Shown: piece by piece, positions 8,932-17,069 of the stretch
How the letters are laid out: each line of letters starts with the position of its first letter
How positions within the stretch are numbered: the stretch's first letter is position 1
Virus record (IMG/VR): IMGVR_UViG_3300047185_000016
Location: 1-38,943 of that record
Reading direction: 5' to 3' (one strand)
Length of the DNA: 38,943 nucleotides
Origin: a virus
Translations under genes and position numbers: made by a program
The notes under the pieces: model-generated
The model's database searches: none
What the model was told of the DNA's origin: nothing
What the model saw: only the letters and a program-made list of their open reading frames with translations

Positions 8932-9590
8932 GGCAGCAGATCCTCCTCCGTCACATAGACGTCGGTCACGTGCTCGGGCTCGCCATCGTCTCTATCGCGG
9001 CACTCGTCCTTGACCTCTTGCAGCTTGATCGCGCGCTCCTGTTTGAGCGATGTGGTGTCCGTCTCCTCTTTGTCTAGGCACTTGATCGCCGAGTCGAGGA
9101 TCGCGTACTCCAACCAGGAGTGAGAGACCATGTCGACCGTGTCTGTCACGAGCGCCAGCAGCGTCAGGCGAGGCACGTACCAGACCCGGACCGACCTCCC
9201 GGCCTCTGGCGTCGGAATGAGCCACAGATTAGCGCCAGAGAACCGGTAGAACGAGGGCTTTACCATCAGTTGCGTCTGCCGGTTGCGCTCGCGGAAGCCG
9301 AACCGAGGAAGCTCTTTCCATTGGCCGTCCCGGTAGATGTCGACTCCAAGACCCTTGTAGAACGTGGCTGAGAGCGGATAGGTCTCTGCCGCCGTGGTCG
9401 TGATGGCCTGCGGGGTTGCCGAGACGAAGTAGTCCTCATGCGAATTGACCATCTTCTGATAGAGCGATTGCAGTGATTGGTTCAGATAGGACGTGATCTC
9501 CACGTCCGTGCAGAACTGCGAGTCGACCATGTCCGCGCGGTACCGGACCTGGGCAATCATCTCTGCGAGCGTCATCGATCCAGAGGCCAT
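8910..9590 (-). CDS. Head-tail adaptor (tail tubular A-like) protein
   Basis: The 226-residue product starts MASGSMTLAEMIAQVRYRAD, then FCTDVEITSYLNQSLQSLYQ. This layout (helix, 'Asp-x-x-Ile-x-x-Tyr-Leu-Asn-x-Ser' helix, then a beta sandwich with a YPLSATFYKGLGVDI strand and a late helical bundle) is the usual form of podoviral adaptors that cap the portal and hold the nozzle. It lies between the coat-gene group and the appendage genes. The start at 9590 follows GGTGAGTAT; an internal Met at residue 6 is an alternative. Confidence 0.6.
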   Translation of the reverse strand: MASGSMTLAEMIAQVRYRADMVDSQFCTDVEITSYLNQSLQSLYQKMVNSHEDYFVSATPQAITTTAAETYPLSATFYKGLGVDIYRDGQWKELPRFGFRERNRQTQLMVKPSFYRFSGANLWLIPTPEAGRSVRVWYVPRLTLLALVTDTVDMVSHSWLEYAILDSAIKCLDKEETDTTSLKQERAIKLQEVKDECRDRDDGEPEHVTDVYVTEEDLLPWAGSSS

Positions 9591-9635
9591 ATACTCACCG
9601 TGGAGGCCCTCTGCGGACAGAGAGCCTCGAGCTGA

Positions 9636-9839
9636 CTACGTGTCCTCTCCGTCGGATACTCCGGAGTCCATCGGTCCCGCCATCATCGCCGCCTCGAACG
9701 CCTGGGCCATACCCTCGGTATCCTTCGCGTCGATCGCGTCGATGAGGTCCTGCATGCAGCTCTCGAGGTCGGATGGTCCCTCGTTCTTCGGCTTCGCCGA
9801 GATCACGATCGCGGCAAGCTCTTTCGGTGTCTTCATCAT
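9636..9839 (-). CDS. Small acidic virion-region protein
   Basis: The 67-residue acidic product contains SCMQDLIDAIDAKDTEGMAQ followed by AFEAAMMAG. Proteins of this length with an 'E/D-L-I-x-A-I-x-x-K-D-x-x-x-x-A-x-A-x-x-A-A' helix recur between coat and adaptor genes in phages, and no activity is known. Its Shine-Dalgarno (AGGGTGA) includes the stop codon of the upstream gene, so the two are translationally coupled. It may be an assembly cofactor; that is only a guess from its place. Confidence 0.6.
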   Translation of the reverse strand: MMKTPKELAAIVISAKPKNEGPSDLESCMQDLIDAIDAKDTEGMAQAFEAAMMAGPMDSGVSDGEDT

Positions 9840-9845
9840 TTCACC

Positions 9846-10541
9846 CTACGGAATGTTGGCATCCGCCAACTTCAGCTCGACGTAGACCTTCTCACCGCTC
9901 GCAGGTGCCTCAGCCGTGAGAGCGTCGCCCAGGCACTGAACCATGAGCCCGGGATTCGTGAGGAACGCGGTCGGGCTGAGCACGAAACGGGTAGCCGTCG
10001 CGCTCCAGTACATCCGAGGCTGCTTGCTCTTGACGACGAACCGACCGATCGCCTGAATTTGAAACGCCGTGATCCCAGCGGCAATGAGCGTCGCATTGGC
10101 GTTGATCTTCGCCACCAAGTTGGTCACCGCGGCTGCGTCGGAGGCACCGAGGTCGAACTGGTTGCCCGTGGCGCCGCTGACTACGGCAGTGAAGGTCACG
10201 CCGTGGATGATGATGGCGTTTGTGGCCGCAAGAGTGTCGACGATCACGTAACCATAGCCGCACTTGTCGACCGCTGTGTCGAGCACCTGGACCAGTGGGC
10301 CGGTTGGAGGTCCCGTCACGAGCTCGAACATCGCCTGAAGGGACATCAGCCGTTGGAACATGTCGTTCAGGTGGATCACGTAGCAGCCCGCGGTGTCCAC
10401 CTTCGTGATGCTCTTCACGCCCTTGGAGTGCGTGGCGCTGAGCGTCACAGCGCCAGAGGCACCAAAGGTCGCCTCCGCGAAAATCGCAACCGGCTTCTTC
10501 TCGTGGGAGTAGAGCCGATCATTGAACGTTCTGTTTGACAT
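9846..10541 (-). CDS. Minor virion / decoration-like protein
   Basis: The 231-residue product has an N-terminal MSNRTFNDRLYSHEKKPVAI and a central segment IIIHGVTFTAVVSGATGNQF followed by an Ala-rich DAAAVTNLVAKINA helix. The latter unit (a strand pair ending in 'Asn-Gln-Phe' plus a helix with 'Ala-Ile/Asn-Ala') is widespread as an inserted domain in phage head and tail proteins. It sits just downstream of the coat gene, with a strong Shine-Dalgarno (AAGGTGA) about eight bases before the ATG. It may be a capsid decoration or head-completion protein; the sequence does not decide. Confidence 0.6.
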   Translation of the reverse strand: MSNRTFNDRLYSHEKKPVAIFAEATFGASGAVTLSATHSKGVKSITKVDTAGCYVIHLNDMFQRLMSLQAMFELVTGPPTGPLVQVLDTAVDKCGYGYVIVDTLAATNAIIIHGVTFTAVVSGATGNQFDLGASDAAAVTNLVAKINANATLIAAGITAFQIQAIGRFVVKSKQPRMYWSATATRFVLSPTAFLTNPGLMVQCLGDALTAEAPASGEKVYVELKLADANIP

Positions 10542-10575
10542 TTCATTTCACCTTTCGTGGGCGGTGTGCTGCCAG

Positions 10576-10597
10576 TTTGTCCCTGCCCCCAGGGCAA
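10576..10597 (-). other. Imperfect hairpin 3' of the coat gene
   Basis: TTTGCCCTG and CAGGGACAAA can pair around GGGG with one bulged base. It lies 3' of the stronger stem at 10614-10636 on the minus-strand transcript. It could stabilise the coat mRNA 3' end or help termination. Confidence 0.35.
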
Positions 10598-10613
10598 ACC
10601 GTGGAACCCAGAA

Positions 10614-10636
10614 GGGCGGGAGCCATTCTCCCGCCC
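10614..10636 (-). terminator. Strong stem-loop after the coat gene
   Basis: GGGCGGGAG and CTCCCGCCC form a perfect nine-base stem with a five-base loop, 17 bases after the coat stop. The following bases (TTCTGGG) are only mildly T-rich, so it may be a partial terminator or an mRNA-stabilising stem that raises coat expression relative to downstream genes, rather than a full stop. Confidence 0.6.
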
Positions 10637-10653
10637 CACCGGATCCCAGTTCA

Positions 10654-11898
10654 CTACGCGGAGATCAGCGCCCGGCCGTTGCCGCCCGGGTTCGTCGACA
10701 GCATGTTGAAATAGCCGCCAACTCGGATTTCCTCGGCGTCCTCAGTCGAAACGGTGATCAGCCCGCCGTCGTTCGCGCTGTAGTCGAGCAGACCGACTGC
10801 GGGACCGAGGCTCTTCACCTTCCAGGTGCTCGGATCGATTGCGTAGGCGTCCGTTGCCCCGCACCCGCGATCCGCCAGCACGAGCGACTCAGCGCCACCA
10901 CCCGAGATGCGGATTCCTGAGAATCCGATCGTGGCCTCGCCGATCTTGATGTCCGCCTTCTCGTAGTGAACCTTTCTTCCGAGCGCGCTGTCGAGCTTGT
11001 CGTACGTGTCGGGGTGAACGATCGTGTACTTCGGGTCACCGCCATTCTGCGCGACGGCGGAGACGAGGTACTTGACCGCTTCCTCGAGCGAGTAGGACGA
11101 CAAGTCGACGTACACGCCTGCGAGCCGGGTGCGGTCGTACGAGCGGTTCTGCGCCATGAAGCTGTCCGATCCGCCGACCGTGGTGGGCAGCCAGCCGCGA
11201 AGGCCGGTGTGCAGCGCCACGCCGAGATCGCCAGCGCGGGCAATGTACAGCCCCGCAGTCCATCCGGTCGGAGTACCCGCAGCGCCGGTCGCCGTGGCCG
11301 AGACGGTGAACGTCTGCGCTCCCCAGGATCGGTCGACGCTGATCACATAGCCGACTGCCGACCCGGCGGTGACGGCAACCGAGGTGGCCGCATCGCAGAC
11401 CACCAACGCCATCCCGACCTCGATCTGGGCCGTGCCGGTGAGGTCGACGAACGTGCTGACACCGGTAGAGAACGACGCGAGTTGGCCAATGATCGGCGTG
11501 CCCGTTGCGAACACGACGCGGCCCAAGAAATCGCCCGCGTCTTTCAGGGCGTCCTTGATCCGCATGTCGAGCAGATCAGCGAATGAGGCCATGTTGTCCT
11601 TGCTGGCCTTGATTTCCTCTCGGGTCAACTTGGCCATGGAGTAGTTCGGGTATCGCGTGACCACGAACTTTGCGATCCCTCGATTGAACGCCATGCCGGC
11701 TTGCGCCGTTGCGAATGTGGCAGAACCACCACCGGGACCAATCCCGAACTTCACTGGCACGACGACCGTGCCATCGCCGCCCCAGCTTTCGTCCTTCGGC
11801 AGGAGGGCCAGCAGTGGATTGCGCCGAAAAACAGCATCGACCATCCGCTTCTCGTAGATGGTCTTACACGCCTTTGCGAGCTCCGCTGAAATACCCAT
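10654..11898 (-). CDS. Major capsid (coat) protein
   Basis: The 414-residue product follows the scaffold gene and precedes the decoration-like gene, the normal coat position. N-terminal features fit podoviral coat proteins: an initial helix, AKACKTIYEKRMVDAVFRRN, then PLLALLPKDESWGGDGTVV. This is followed by a strand and glycine-rich loop region (about residues 50-70), then NYSMAKLTREEIKAS (residues 85-100), as in many HK97-fold coat proteins of this gene order. Downstream are the long-helix region (FADLLDMRIKDALKDAGDFL) and a beta-rich half. The start has a strong Shine-Dalgarno (GAGGTGA, four bases before ATG). A perfect hairpin follows the stop. I did not confirm the fold by alignment. Confidence 0.85.
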   Translation of the reverse strand: MGISAELAKACKTIYEKRMVDAVFRRNPLLALLPKDESWGGDGTVVVPVKFGIGPGGGSATFATAQAGMAFNRGIAKFVVTRYPNYSMAKLTREEIKASKDNMASFADLLDMRIKDALKDAGDFLGRVVFATGTPIIGQLASFSTGVSTFVDLTGTAQIEVGMALVVCDAATSVAVTAGSAVGYVISVDRSWGAQTFTVSATATGAAGTPTGWTAGLYIARAGDLGVALHTGLRGWLPTTVGGSDSFMAQNRSYDRTRLAGVYVDLSSYSLEEAVKYLVSAVAQNGGDPKYTIVHPDTYDKLDSALGRKVHYEKADIKIGEATIGFSGIRISGGGAESLVLADRGCGATDAYAIDPSTWKVKSLGPAVGLLDYSANDGGLITVSTEDAEEIRVGGYFNMLSTNPGGNGRALISA

Positions 11899-11924
11899 TT
11901 GTCACCTCAAAGAAAAGGAACGGC

Positions 11925-12776
11925 CTATGCGTGACCGCTCAGGATTGCGACCACTTCCTCTCGGAGATCGAGGCGTGGCCTCTTGGCTCCGAGATCATTG
12001 GTCAGTGTCTTGCTCGATCCGTTCGTGGCTTCTGGCTGGGCCGGAATCGTGTCTTTTTCTTTGGGTGTCACTTGGCTAGAGAACTTCTTCGTGGCTAGGA
12101 TCTGCTTCGCTTCCTCTTCGAGGTGCGTTTCGACGACCTTACACGCCTCGTCAATATCGATAAGCTCGCCCGTCGCCTTGTACGCCTCGCTGATCACGTC
12201 GAGCACGAGGGGCGACTGCTTCTTCAGGTGCGTCAGCTCGTATGTCTCCGCGTTCTTCTCGATATGCTCCGTAACACGCTGAGCAAACCGCTGAAGGTCC
12301 TCGTTCTGTTGCGCCTGGAGCTCCTTCTTCCGATTCTCGAGCCCCTTCTGCTCGAGCTCCTCAAGTTTTGCCTCGAGTTGCCGCACGCGGAAATCGGCGG
12401 AGAGCTCGCCCTTCTCTGACAGTGCGCCCTTGATGTCATCGGGCTTGACGCCGAGCAGCGACAGCGCAGCGAACAGGGCACGTTGTGGATCGGTCTTCGC
12501 GGCTTCCTTCAGTTCGTTCAGCCGATGGACCTCTGCGACCTGCGCCCTGATTCCCTCGGCTTCCTTCGCAAGGTCGGCCTTTTCTCTGGCCACCTTCACC
12601 TGAAAAGCGGTCTCTCGCTTCGCGATCGAGGCGAGGCGCGCGGAGAACTTCGGGTCTTCAGCCGGTTCGACTGGAGTCTGTTCGGCGGGCTTGGTCTCGT
12701 CCGGCTTCGTCTCGGGTGCCGGGGTCGGTGTTTCGGTGGGGGTGCTCGTGGTCTCGGTCGTCTCTGTCTCGGCCAT
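11925..12776 (-). CDS. Scaffolding protein
   Basis: The 283-residue product is highly charged and lies directly upstream of the coat gene. After a Thr/Pro/Glu-rich N-terminal tail (residues 1-45) it is nearly all predicted helix: SARLASIAKRETAFQVKVAR, a long Glu/Lys/Gln coiled-coil (LRQLEAKLEELEQKG-like, residues 125-165) and a basic Arg-rich C-terminus (AKRPRLDLREEVVAIL). This composition matches phage scaffolds, which fill the procapsid and leave before packaging. A GTG six codons upstream (12794) is open, but GAGAGGA stands about ten bases before the ATG at 12776, so I chose that start. An 18-base conserved motif lies between this gene and the portal stop. Confidence 0.8.
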   Translation of the reverse strand: MAETETTETTSTPTETPTPAPETKPDETKPAEQTPVEPAEDPKFSARLASIAKRETAFQVKVAREKADLAKEAEGIRAQVAEVHRLNELKEAAKTDPQRALFAALSLLGVKPDDIKGALSEKGELSADFRVRQLEAKLEELEQKGLENRKKELQAQQNEDLQRFAQRVTEHIEKNAETYELTHLKKQSPLVLDVISEAYKATGELIDIDEACKVVETHLEEEAKQILATKKFSSQVTPKEKDTIPAQPEATNGSSKTLTNDLGAKRPRLDLREEVVAILSGHA

Positions 12777-12793
12777 CTCTATTGGTCCTCTCA

Positions 12794-12811
12794 CCCAAGA
12801 GTACGCACGAG
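12794..12811 (-). repeat. Conserved intergenic 18-base motif, copy 1
   Basis: Read on the minus strand this is CTCGTGCGTACTCTTGGG. It begins four bases after the portal stop and ends 17 bases before the scaffold ATG. Two other copies exist at 14828-14845 and 17497-17514. It may be a late promoter element or an RNA-level signal. Confidence 0.7.
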
Positions 12812-12814
12812 GGC

Positions 12815-14614
12815 TCAGGCGATCGGCAGGATGTCAGACGTGGGCGGAGCGAGAGGCACGGCCATTGGTTCGACAGAGGCATCAGCCAGACCCGGTACTG
12901 CGGCCGGAGCCGGGGGTTGCGCTTGCTGTTCGAGGTCGTCAAGCTCCGAGAGATACTCACGAAACTTGTCCAGCCGGTCCTCTGGTAGATTTTGCTGACG
13001 GTAAAGGTGGTAGTACTTGAGGCACAGGATCCGGGCCTGCTGGAGATTGTCGAGCGCTTGCGGCCCCTGGTAGTACTCCTGCTCGACCGCCATTTTCTCG
13101 AAAATCATATGCAGGACGTTGACTGGGGCGAGATCGAGGTCTGTCTGCTGGTCGAGGTCCGGCATGTCCAACATTCGCTTTGCCGTGTCCGTGTCGATGT
13201 AGTTCGCCTGCGCGAGTTGGGAAACCGACTCGAGCCGACCTGGAAAATCACGCGGAAGGGCAGACGCGGGGGAGCATTTGAGTTCGTACTGGTCCTCGTC
13301 GAGCTTGACCTTGCCCCACTCGACCTGGTCGAGGAAGCGACGGCTCACCACTTTGACCCGATAGCTGCTCTTGATCTCCTTGATGACCCGGATCGCGAGC
13401 TTCACGGTCTGGACGTAGAGATCCTCGTATAGTGACTGGATGTAAATCCACCGATCAGACTCTCGGTCCCCCTCGGCCATGATTGCCCGGCCGGAGTCGA
13501 GACCGGGCGGCTTCACGCTGCCGGCCGAGAGCTCGGAGATCCCGGCCAACCGGTACGCCTTCGACGCGAGGTTTTCCAGGTGCTCGTAGGTACCCGGGGC
13601 GAGCACAGGAGGAACTCCCCAGGTCGGCGCAGTCGGGCCGCGGTATCGGATGATCGTTCCAATCGAGTTGTCGAATTTCGAGCTCGACACCTCGCAGTCC
13701 TCGGGTAGGAAGACTTTGAACGATCCGGCCAGGTGGTACGAGCGCGAGATCGTCCAGAGCACTTTGTTGATCTCGGTTTGGATCGGAAGGATCTGCTCGA
13801 CTAGTGACTGAGCGTAGTACCCGAACATGCGGCGCGCAAAGGAAACACGAGCGAGAGGAAACGAGTCATACTCATACTCTTCGTCTACTAGGAGCACGGA
13901 GCCGCAAGCGATGACGTGCCGGCCGTCGTCGGCACTCTCCCCGCTCGGCAGGTGCCACGCCTCAACCACTTCACGGATTTTGCTCGCTGCCTGGTCCCTG
14001 TCCGACGTGAGCGCGGCAACATCGAGATCGCTCGCCCTCTCCGGGAATGCGGCCTTGAGCACCTCGAAGTCCAAGATCTTCGGCCGGAACATCGTGCGGG
14101 GCTCGGCCAGCATCGTCTCATCTTTCGGGACGTAGATCTCTGAGGCAGGTACGCGCTCCACCGCCACCCGATTCCCCTTCCGGTACACGTGCAGATAACC
14201 GTCCGCGAGCACGGCCGCGTCTTTGAACACCTCGATCCCGACCTTGTGGGCACCGATCTCAGAAAAGAGACCTTCGACGAATTGGTTGAGCTGGCGTGCC
14301 TTGTACTGGATCTCCCAGTTTCCTCGCGTCGTGATGAACGTGGGAAGGGGGCGGTTGCGCGAGAGCCGGCTTACCAGAGAGTCAATGCAACTCTGAGTGA
14401 CGTTGAACGTGAGGCGCTCCGTCAAGAGCTGGACCACGCGCGCCTGAGAGAGCGAGTTCATCTCCCACGGCACGTCGATCGTGTTGCCGTAGATCTGGAC
14501 GGCTTGGCTGTAGCGGCCGAACCGATCCGACGCCTCCGTACGCAGGGAAGCCATCTGCGCCTGGACCGCCAGAGCGAGCTGCTCGTCATCATTCTCGTAC
14601 CAGTAGCGCATCAT
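12815..14614 (-). CDS. Portal protein
   Basis: The 599-residue product lies between the terminase genes and the scaffold, the invariant portal position. It starts MMRYWYENDDEQLALAVQAQ and has portal-like features: an N-terminal helical clip region with FGRYSQAVQIYGN, a long wing/stem region, KVLWTISRSYHLAGSFKVF, and a C-terminal tail with PPAPAAVPGLADAS. Length is within the podoviral portal range. The start overlaps the upstream 71-residue gene by ATGA, so translation is coupled. It forms the dodecameric ring through which DNA enters and leaves; that is family knowledge, and only the pattern is seen here. Confidence 0.85.
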   Translation of the reverse strand: MMRYWYENDDEQLALAVQAQMASLRTEASDRFGRYSQAVQIYGNTIDVPWEMNSLSQARVVQLLTERLTFNVTQSCIDSLVSRLSRNRPLPTFITTRGNWEIQYKARQLNQFVEGLFSEIGAHKVGIEVFKDAAVLADGYLHVYRKGNRVAVERVPASEIYVPKDETMLAEPRTMFRPKILDFEVLKAAFPERASDLDVAALTSDRDQAASKIREVVEAWHLPSGESADDGRHVIACGSVLLVDEEYEYDSFPLARVSFARRMFGYYAQSLVEQILPIQTEINKVLWTISRSYHLAGSFKVFLPEDCEVSSSKFDNSIGTIIRYRGPTAPTWGVPPVLAPGTYEHLENLASKAYRLAGISELSAGSVKPPGLDSGRAIMAEGDRESDRWIYIQSLYEDLYVQTVKLAIRVIKEIKSSYRVKVVSRRFLDQVEWGKVKLDEDQYELKCSPASALPRDFPGRLESVSQLAQANYIDTDTAKRMLDMPDLDQQTDLDLAPVNVLHMIFEKMAVEQEYYQGPQALDNLQQARILCLKYYHLYRQQNLPEDRLDKFREYLSELDDLEQQAQPPAPAAVPGLADASVEPMAVPLAPPTSDILPIA

Positions 14615-14826
14615 GCTCCCCTGAGGGTCGGATCGAACGGACTGGACCAGAGCGTGAGGTCGGGCTCAGGCTCTTCCGGAACCGCGGACAACTGAGACAG
14701 AGGCCGCGTCGTCATGTCGGCCGGCTTCCCTTCGTTCATCCGGATCACGACGTCTCCGATAGTCAGCTCCAGCACGCCCTTGGCCCGCATGAGGTCGACC
14801 AGCTCTGCGATCTCCGACACCGTCAT
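14611..14826 (-). CDS. Small protein between terminase and portal
   Basis: The 71-residue product starts MTVSEIAELVDLMRAKGVLE, then LTIGDVVIRMNEG. A short protein with a helix ('E-L-V-D-L-M-R-A-K-G') followed by a strand pair, and a Trp/Phe near the C-terminus (LWSSPFDPTLRG), recurs between large terminase and portal genes in phages. Its function is unknown. It is preceded by the second copy of the 18-base motif, which ends one base before the start codon, leaving no room for a Shine-Dalgarno. It ends with ATGA over the portal start. Confidence 0.6.
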   Translation of the reverse strand: MTVSEIAELVDLMRAKGVLELTIGDVVIRMNEGKPADMTTRPLSQLSAVPEEPEPDLTLWSSPFDPTLRGA

Positions 14827-14827
14827 G

Positions 14828-14845
14828 CTCAAGAGTACGCACGAG
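14828..14845 (-). repeat. Conserved intergenic 18-base motif, copy 2
   Basis: Minus-strand CTCGTGCGTACTCTTGAG fills the whole space between the large-terminase stop and the next start codon, with one base left over. It differs from copy 1 at a single base. Confidence 0.7.
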
Positions 14846-16306
14846 CTACCATTCGTCCTGCTCGAGGACCCTGGCCCAGGCCCGATCCTCGGCAAAACTC
14901 GGGTCGGTCCTGGCGCGGTCCCGGTCGATCGCGGCCTGGAGAAGCTTCGCCTCCTGCCATTTCGTCGTCCCTGCATCCGGCTTTTCCTCGATCGGCTGCT
15001 CCCGGTAGGCTCGGCTGTGCCGGTAGGCGTAGACCAGCATATCGAGGGCGTCCGAGTGGAAGCGATCCGAGACGACCTTCTTGCCGTTCTTCTTCACCTC
15101 CCACTCGAGACGCAGAGCATCCTGAGCACACCGTGAGTCACGGGGCAGAAACAACTGCTTGGTCCGGAGTGCGTCGTTCACGAGCTGGATGGCCATGTTC
15201 TTTTCGGCCTTCTCGGCCGGCTCGACCCAGATCTGGAAGCGGCTCGAGATCTCGTTGAAGATCTTCTTCCCGAGTCCGCCGTGGTCCCCCACCATCCGGT
15301 ACGGCTTCCACTTCGCGCGCATGCGCTTGACTACCGTGGCGAGCTCGCTCACGCTCTCCTTGGCGATCACCTCTTCGTCGAGCAGGTAGAGCTCGGTCTC
15401 GCCCGGCCGGTTGCCGAGTACACCCACCGCGTCAGAGTCGTCGAATCCGACATCGACGGCGAGCACCGTCTGCCAGTTCGGGCACTGCGGCACCGTGTCG
15501 ATTCCATTCTTCTCTGGGTCATACTTGAACACGAGCGAATCCTGGTCCGTCACCCATTTTCCGAACCACTCACGCAGGATCGACGGATGGTCAACAGTGA
15601 CGCCACGGACCTTCAGCACCTTGTCGAGCATCTCCCGCCATAGCGGCAGGTAGGGGTTCTGCGCTACGGTCCATTCGTGGTGACTCCAGTCCGGAGACTG
15701 GCAGATGTCGTAGAAGAAGCCGGTGGGCACGGGCGACGGCGTGCCGATCAGCCGGATGCAGCCGTTGAAATCCATCAGCGACGGCATCAGCACGTCCGTG
15801 ATCAGTTCCTCGAGCGTGCTGTCAGGGATGGCCTGCGACTCGTCAATCGCGACGCGCCCCCAGCCCGTGCCTCGGGCCTTCTCGATCTCCGATTTGTTGT
15901 CGACTCCCCCTAGGATCAGGCGCTGCTCGCCGTCCCGATAGAATGTGAGCTCCGCCTCGTTCGTGTCGAACCCGAGCTGGTAGTTTGCGTTGAGTCTCTT
16001 CACGGTCGGCCAAATGATGCGCTTGGCCGTGCCTCGGGTCAGCGTGAGGTAGAGACTGGGCCCACTGTCCTCATTCAACGCACCGTCAACGAGCCACGAA
16101 GCGACACCCCTGGACTTCCCAGCGCGGCGCGAGCAGACCCCAGTTGCGAAGTTCGATCGATCGGCCACGAAATCGTATTGCTCACGGAAGAGAGAGGCTT
16201 CGAGGTCGAGCTTGCCCGGATCGAGGAGCACCCGATCAATCTCCGCCTTCTCTCTACGAGTGAGGGTCGGGAGTTTCGCCTGTATCTGTTCCCAGGTCGG
16301 GTCCAT
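14846..16306 (-). CDS. terL: Large terminase subunit (DNA packaging ATPase/nuclease)
   Basis: The 486-residue product cuts phage DNA and pumps it through the portal using ATP. Seen in sequence: a Walker A loop CSRRAGKSRG near residue 58, a Walker B site RVAIDESQ near residue 156 with the catalytic acid, and an RNase-H-like nuclease region opening with VLAVDVGFDDSDAVGVLG near residue 275. The C-terminal KVVSDRFHSDALDMLVYAYR carries the last nuclease acid (about residue 445). Length is normal. It overlaps the small-subunit gene by 53 bases, so the pair is coupled. The start ATG has little Shine-Dalgarno, in line with that. Confidence 0.9.
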   Translation of the reverse strand: MDPTWEQIQAKLPTLTRREKAEIDRVLLDPGKLDLEASLFREQYDFVADRSNFATGVCSRRAGKSRGVASWLVDGALNEDSGPSLYLTLTRGTAKRIIWPTVKRLNANYQLGFDTNEAELTFYRDGEQRLILGGVDNKSEIEKARGTGWGRVAIDESQAIPDSTLEELITDVLMPSLMDFNGCIRLIGTPSPVPTGFFYDICQSPDWSHHEWTVAQNPYLPLWREMLDKVLKVRGVTVDHPSILREWFGKWVTDQDSLVFKYDPEKNGIDTVPQCPNWQTVLAVDVGFDDSDAVGVLGNRPGETELYLLDEEVIAKESVSELATVVKRMRAKWKPYRMVGDHGGLGKKIFNEISSRFQIWVEPAEKAEKNMAIQLVNDALRTKQLFLPRDSRCAQDALRLEWEVKKNGKKVVSDRFHSDALDMLVYAYRHSRAYREQPIEEKPDAGTTKWQEAKLLQAAIDRDRARTDPSFAEDRAWARVLEQDEW

Positions 16307-16745
16307 TGGTCAACAGGGCCTTGATCCGGCTTGCCCTCTCACTGTCTGTGAACAGCGGCTTCCCGTCCGAGGTGATGTCCTTCTTCTCGGGCGCGTCGAG
16401 GCCGAGGAGTTTCGCTCTGCGGTCCTGGCAATTGAGCATGATCTGGAGATAGCGTGGGTCTCCGCTGCTCTTCTTGCCGACACTCCGATGCCATGCGTCG
16501 AACGCCCGTGAGTAAATGCCGTCGATCCGCTCAATCTCGATTTGCCTGATCTGCTCGGCGCCCTCGAGCGCCTGCTGTGCCGCGAGCTTCAGGTACTTCG
16601 CCACATGGTCGTAGGCGACAGTGAAATCGATCCCGACGATCTCCCCGATCTCGCGATATTGCTTACCGGCAAGCCGAAGCTCGACGCATTGCCGCGCACG
16701 TTCAATCGCTCGCGCTCGCTCGGGTGTCGACCTGGTACGAGGCAT
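16254..16745 (-). CDS. terS: Small terminase subunit
   Basis: The 163-residue product has an N-terminal helix-turn-helix-like region (RARQCVELRLAGKQYREIGE, then VGIDFTVAYDHVAKYL), followed by a long helical oligomerisation segment (AEQIRQIEIERIDGIY and further) and a short acidic tail. This is the usual form of small terminases, which bind the packaging site and stimulate the large subunit. It lies immediately upstream of and overlaps the large-subunit gene. AGGTGA stands four bases before the ATG and is shared with the stop of a 21-codon frame upstream. Confidence 0.8.
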   Translation of the reverse strand: MPRTRSTPERARAIERARQCVELRLAGKQYREIGEIVGIDFTVAYDHVAKYLKLAAQQALEGAEQIRQIEIERIDGIYSRAFDAWHRSVGKKSSGDPRYLQIMLNCQDRRAKLLGLDAPEKKDITSDGKPLFTDSERASRIKALLTNGPDLGTDTGETPDPHS

Positions 16746-16748
16746 TGG

Positions 16749-16814
16749 TCACCTACGGAACACGATCAGCGCCAATCCAATAGCGATCAGAACCAGCGCG
16801 ACCAACTCATCCAT
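16749..16814 (-). CDS. Possible 21-residue single-span membrane peptide
   Basis: An intact frame encodes MDELVALVLIAIGLALIVFR plus Arg: acidic start, 15 hydrophobic residues and a basic end, as in a tiny membrane peptide. GAGGTGA lies three bases upstream, its start overlaps the upstream gene's 3' end, and its own stop includes the Shine-Dalgarno of the small terminase gene. Such spacing suggests it is translated, possibly only to couple terS. Its size makes chance hard to exclude. Confidence 0.45.
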   Translation of the reverse strand: MDELVALVLIAIGLALIVFRR

Positions 16815-17067
16815 CGCTCACCTCGAGCACGATCGAGTCGAAGCGGGCGACCGACCACACGTACCGCTCACCGCCGATGACGGCCGTCACGAGCTGGCCC
16901 GGTAGGAGCGACAGATCCTCGATCTTCCCGCCGCCGCGGGGTGGTAGCTGGCGGTGCGTGCCATCGTTCCCGATGCGAATTCCATCGGGGCAGGTGGCGC
17001 GCTTGATCCTGATTGCCCTCGGGTCGGACTTCTTCGGCTCAACCTTCGGCTCAACTTTGTCAGCCAT
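16807..17067 (-). CDS. Small basic protein, unknown function
   Basis: The 86-residue product begins MADKVEPKVEPKKSDPRAIR, a Lys/Pro-rich tail with a duplicated VEPK, followed by a predicted beta domain (residues 35-86) with GQLVTAVIGGERYVWSVARF. It may be a small barrel. A strong Shine-Dalgarno (AGAGGAAA) precedes the ATG, and it stands two bases after the acetyltransferase stop. No family recognised. Confidence 0.55.
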   Translation of the reverse strand: MADKVEPKVEPKKSDPRAIRIKRATCPDGIRIGNDGTHRQLPPRGGGKIEDLSLLPGQLVTAVIGGERYVWSVARFDSIVLEVSDG

Positions 17068-17069
17068 AT

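Noticed and set aside
8026-8958. Plus-strand frame of 310 codons opposite the tail appendage gene
   Set aside because: Arg/His-rich translation of antisense DNA without a start signal; the minus-strand genes explain the region.
3751-10541. A programmed tail-assembly frameshift as in long-tailed phages
   Set aside because: No overlapping pair of small tail chaperone frames or long tape-measure gene exists; the module is podovirus-like.
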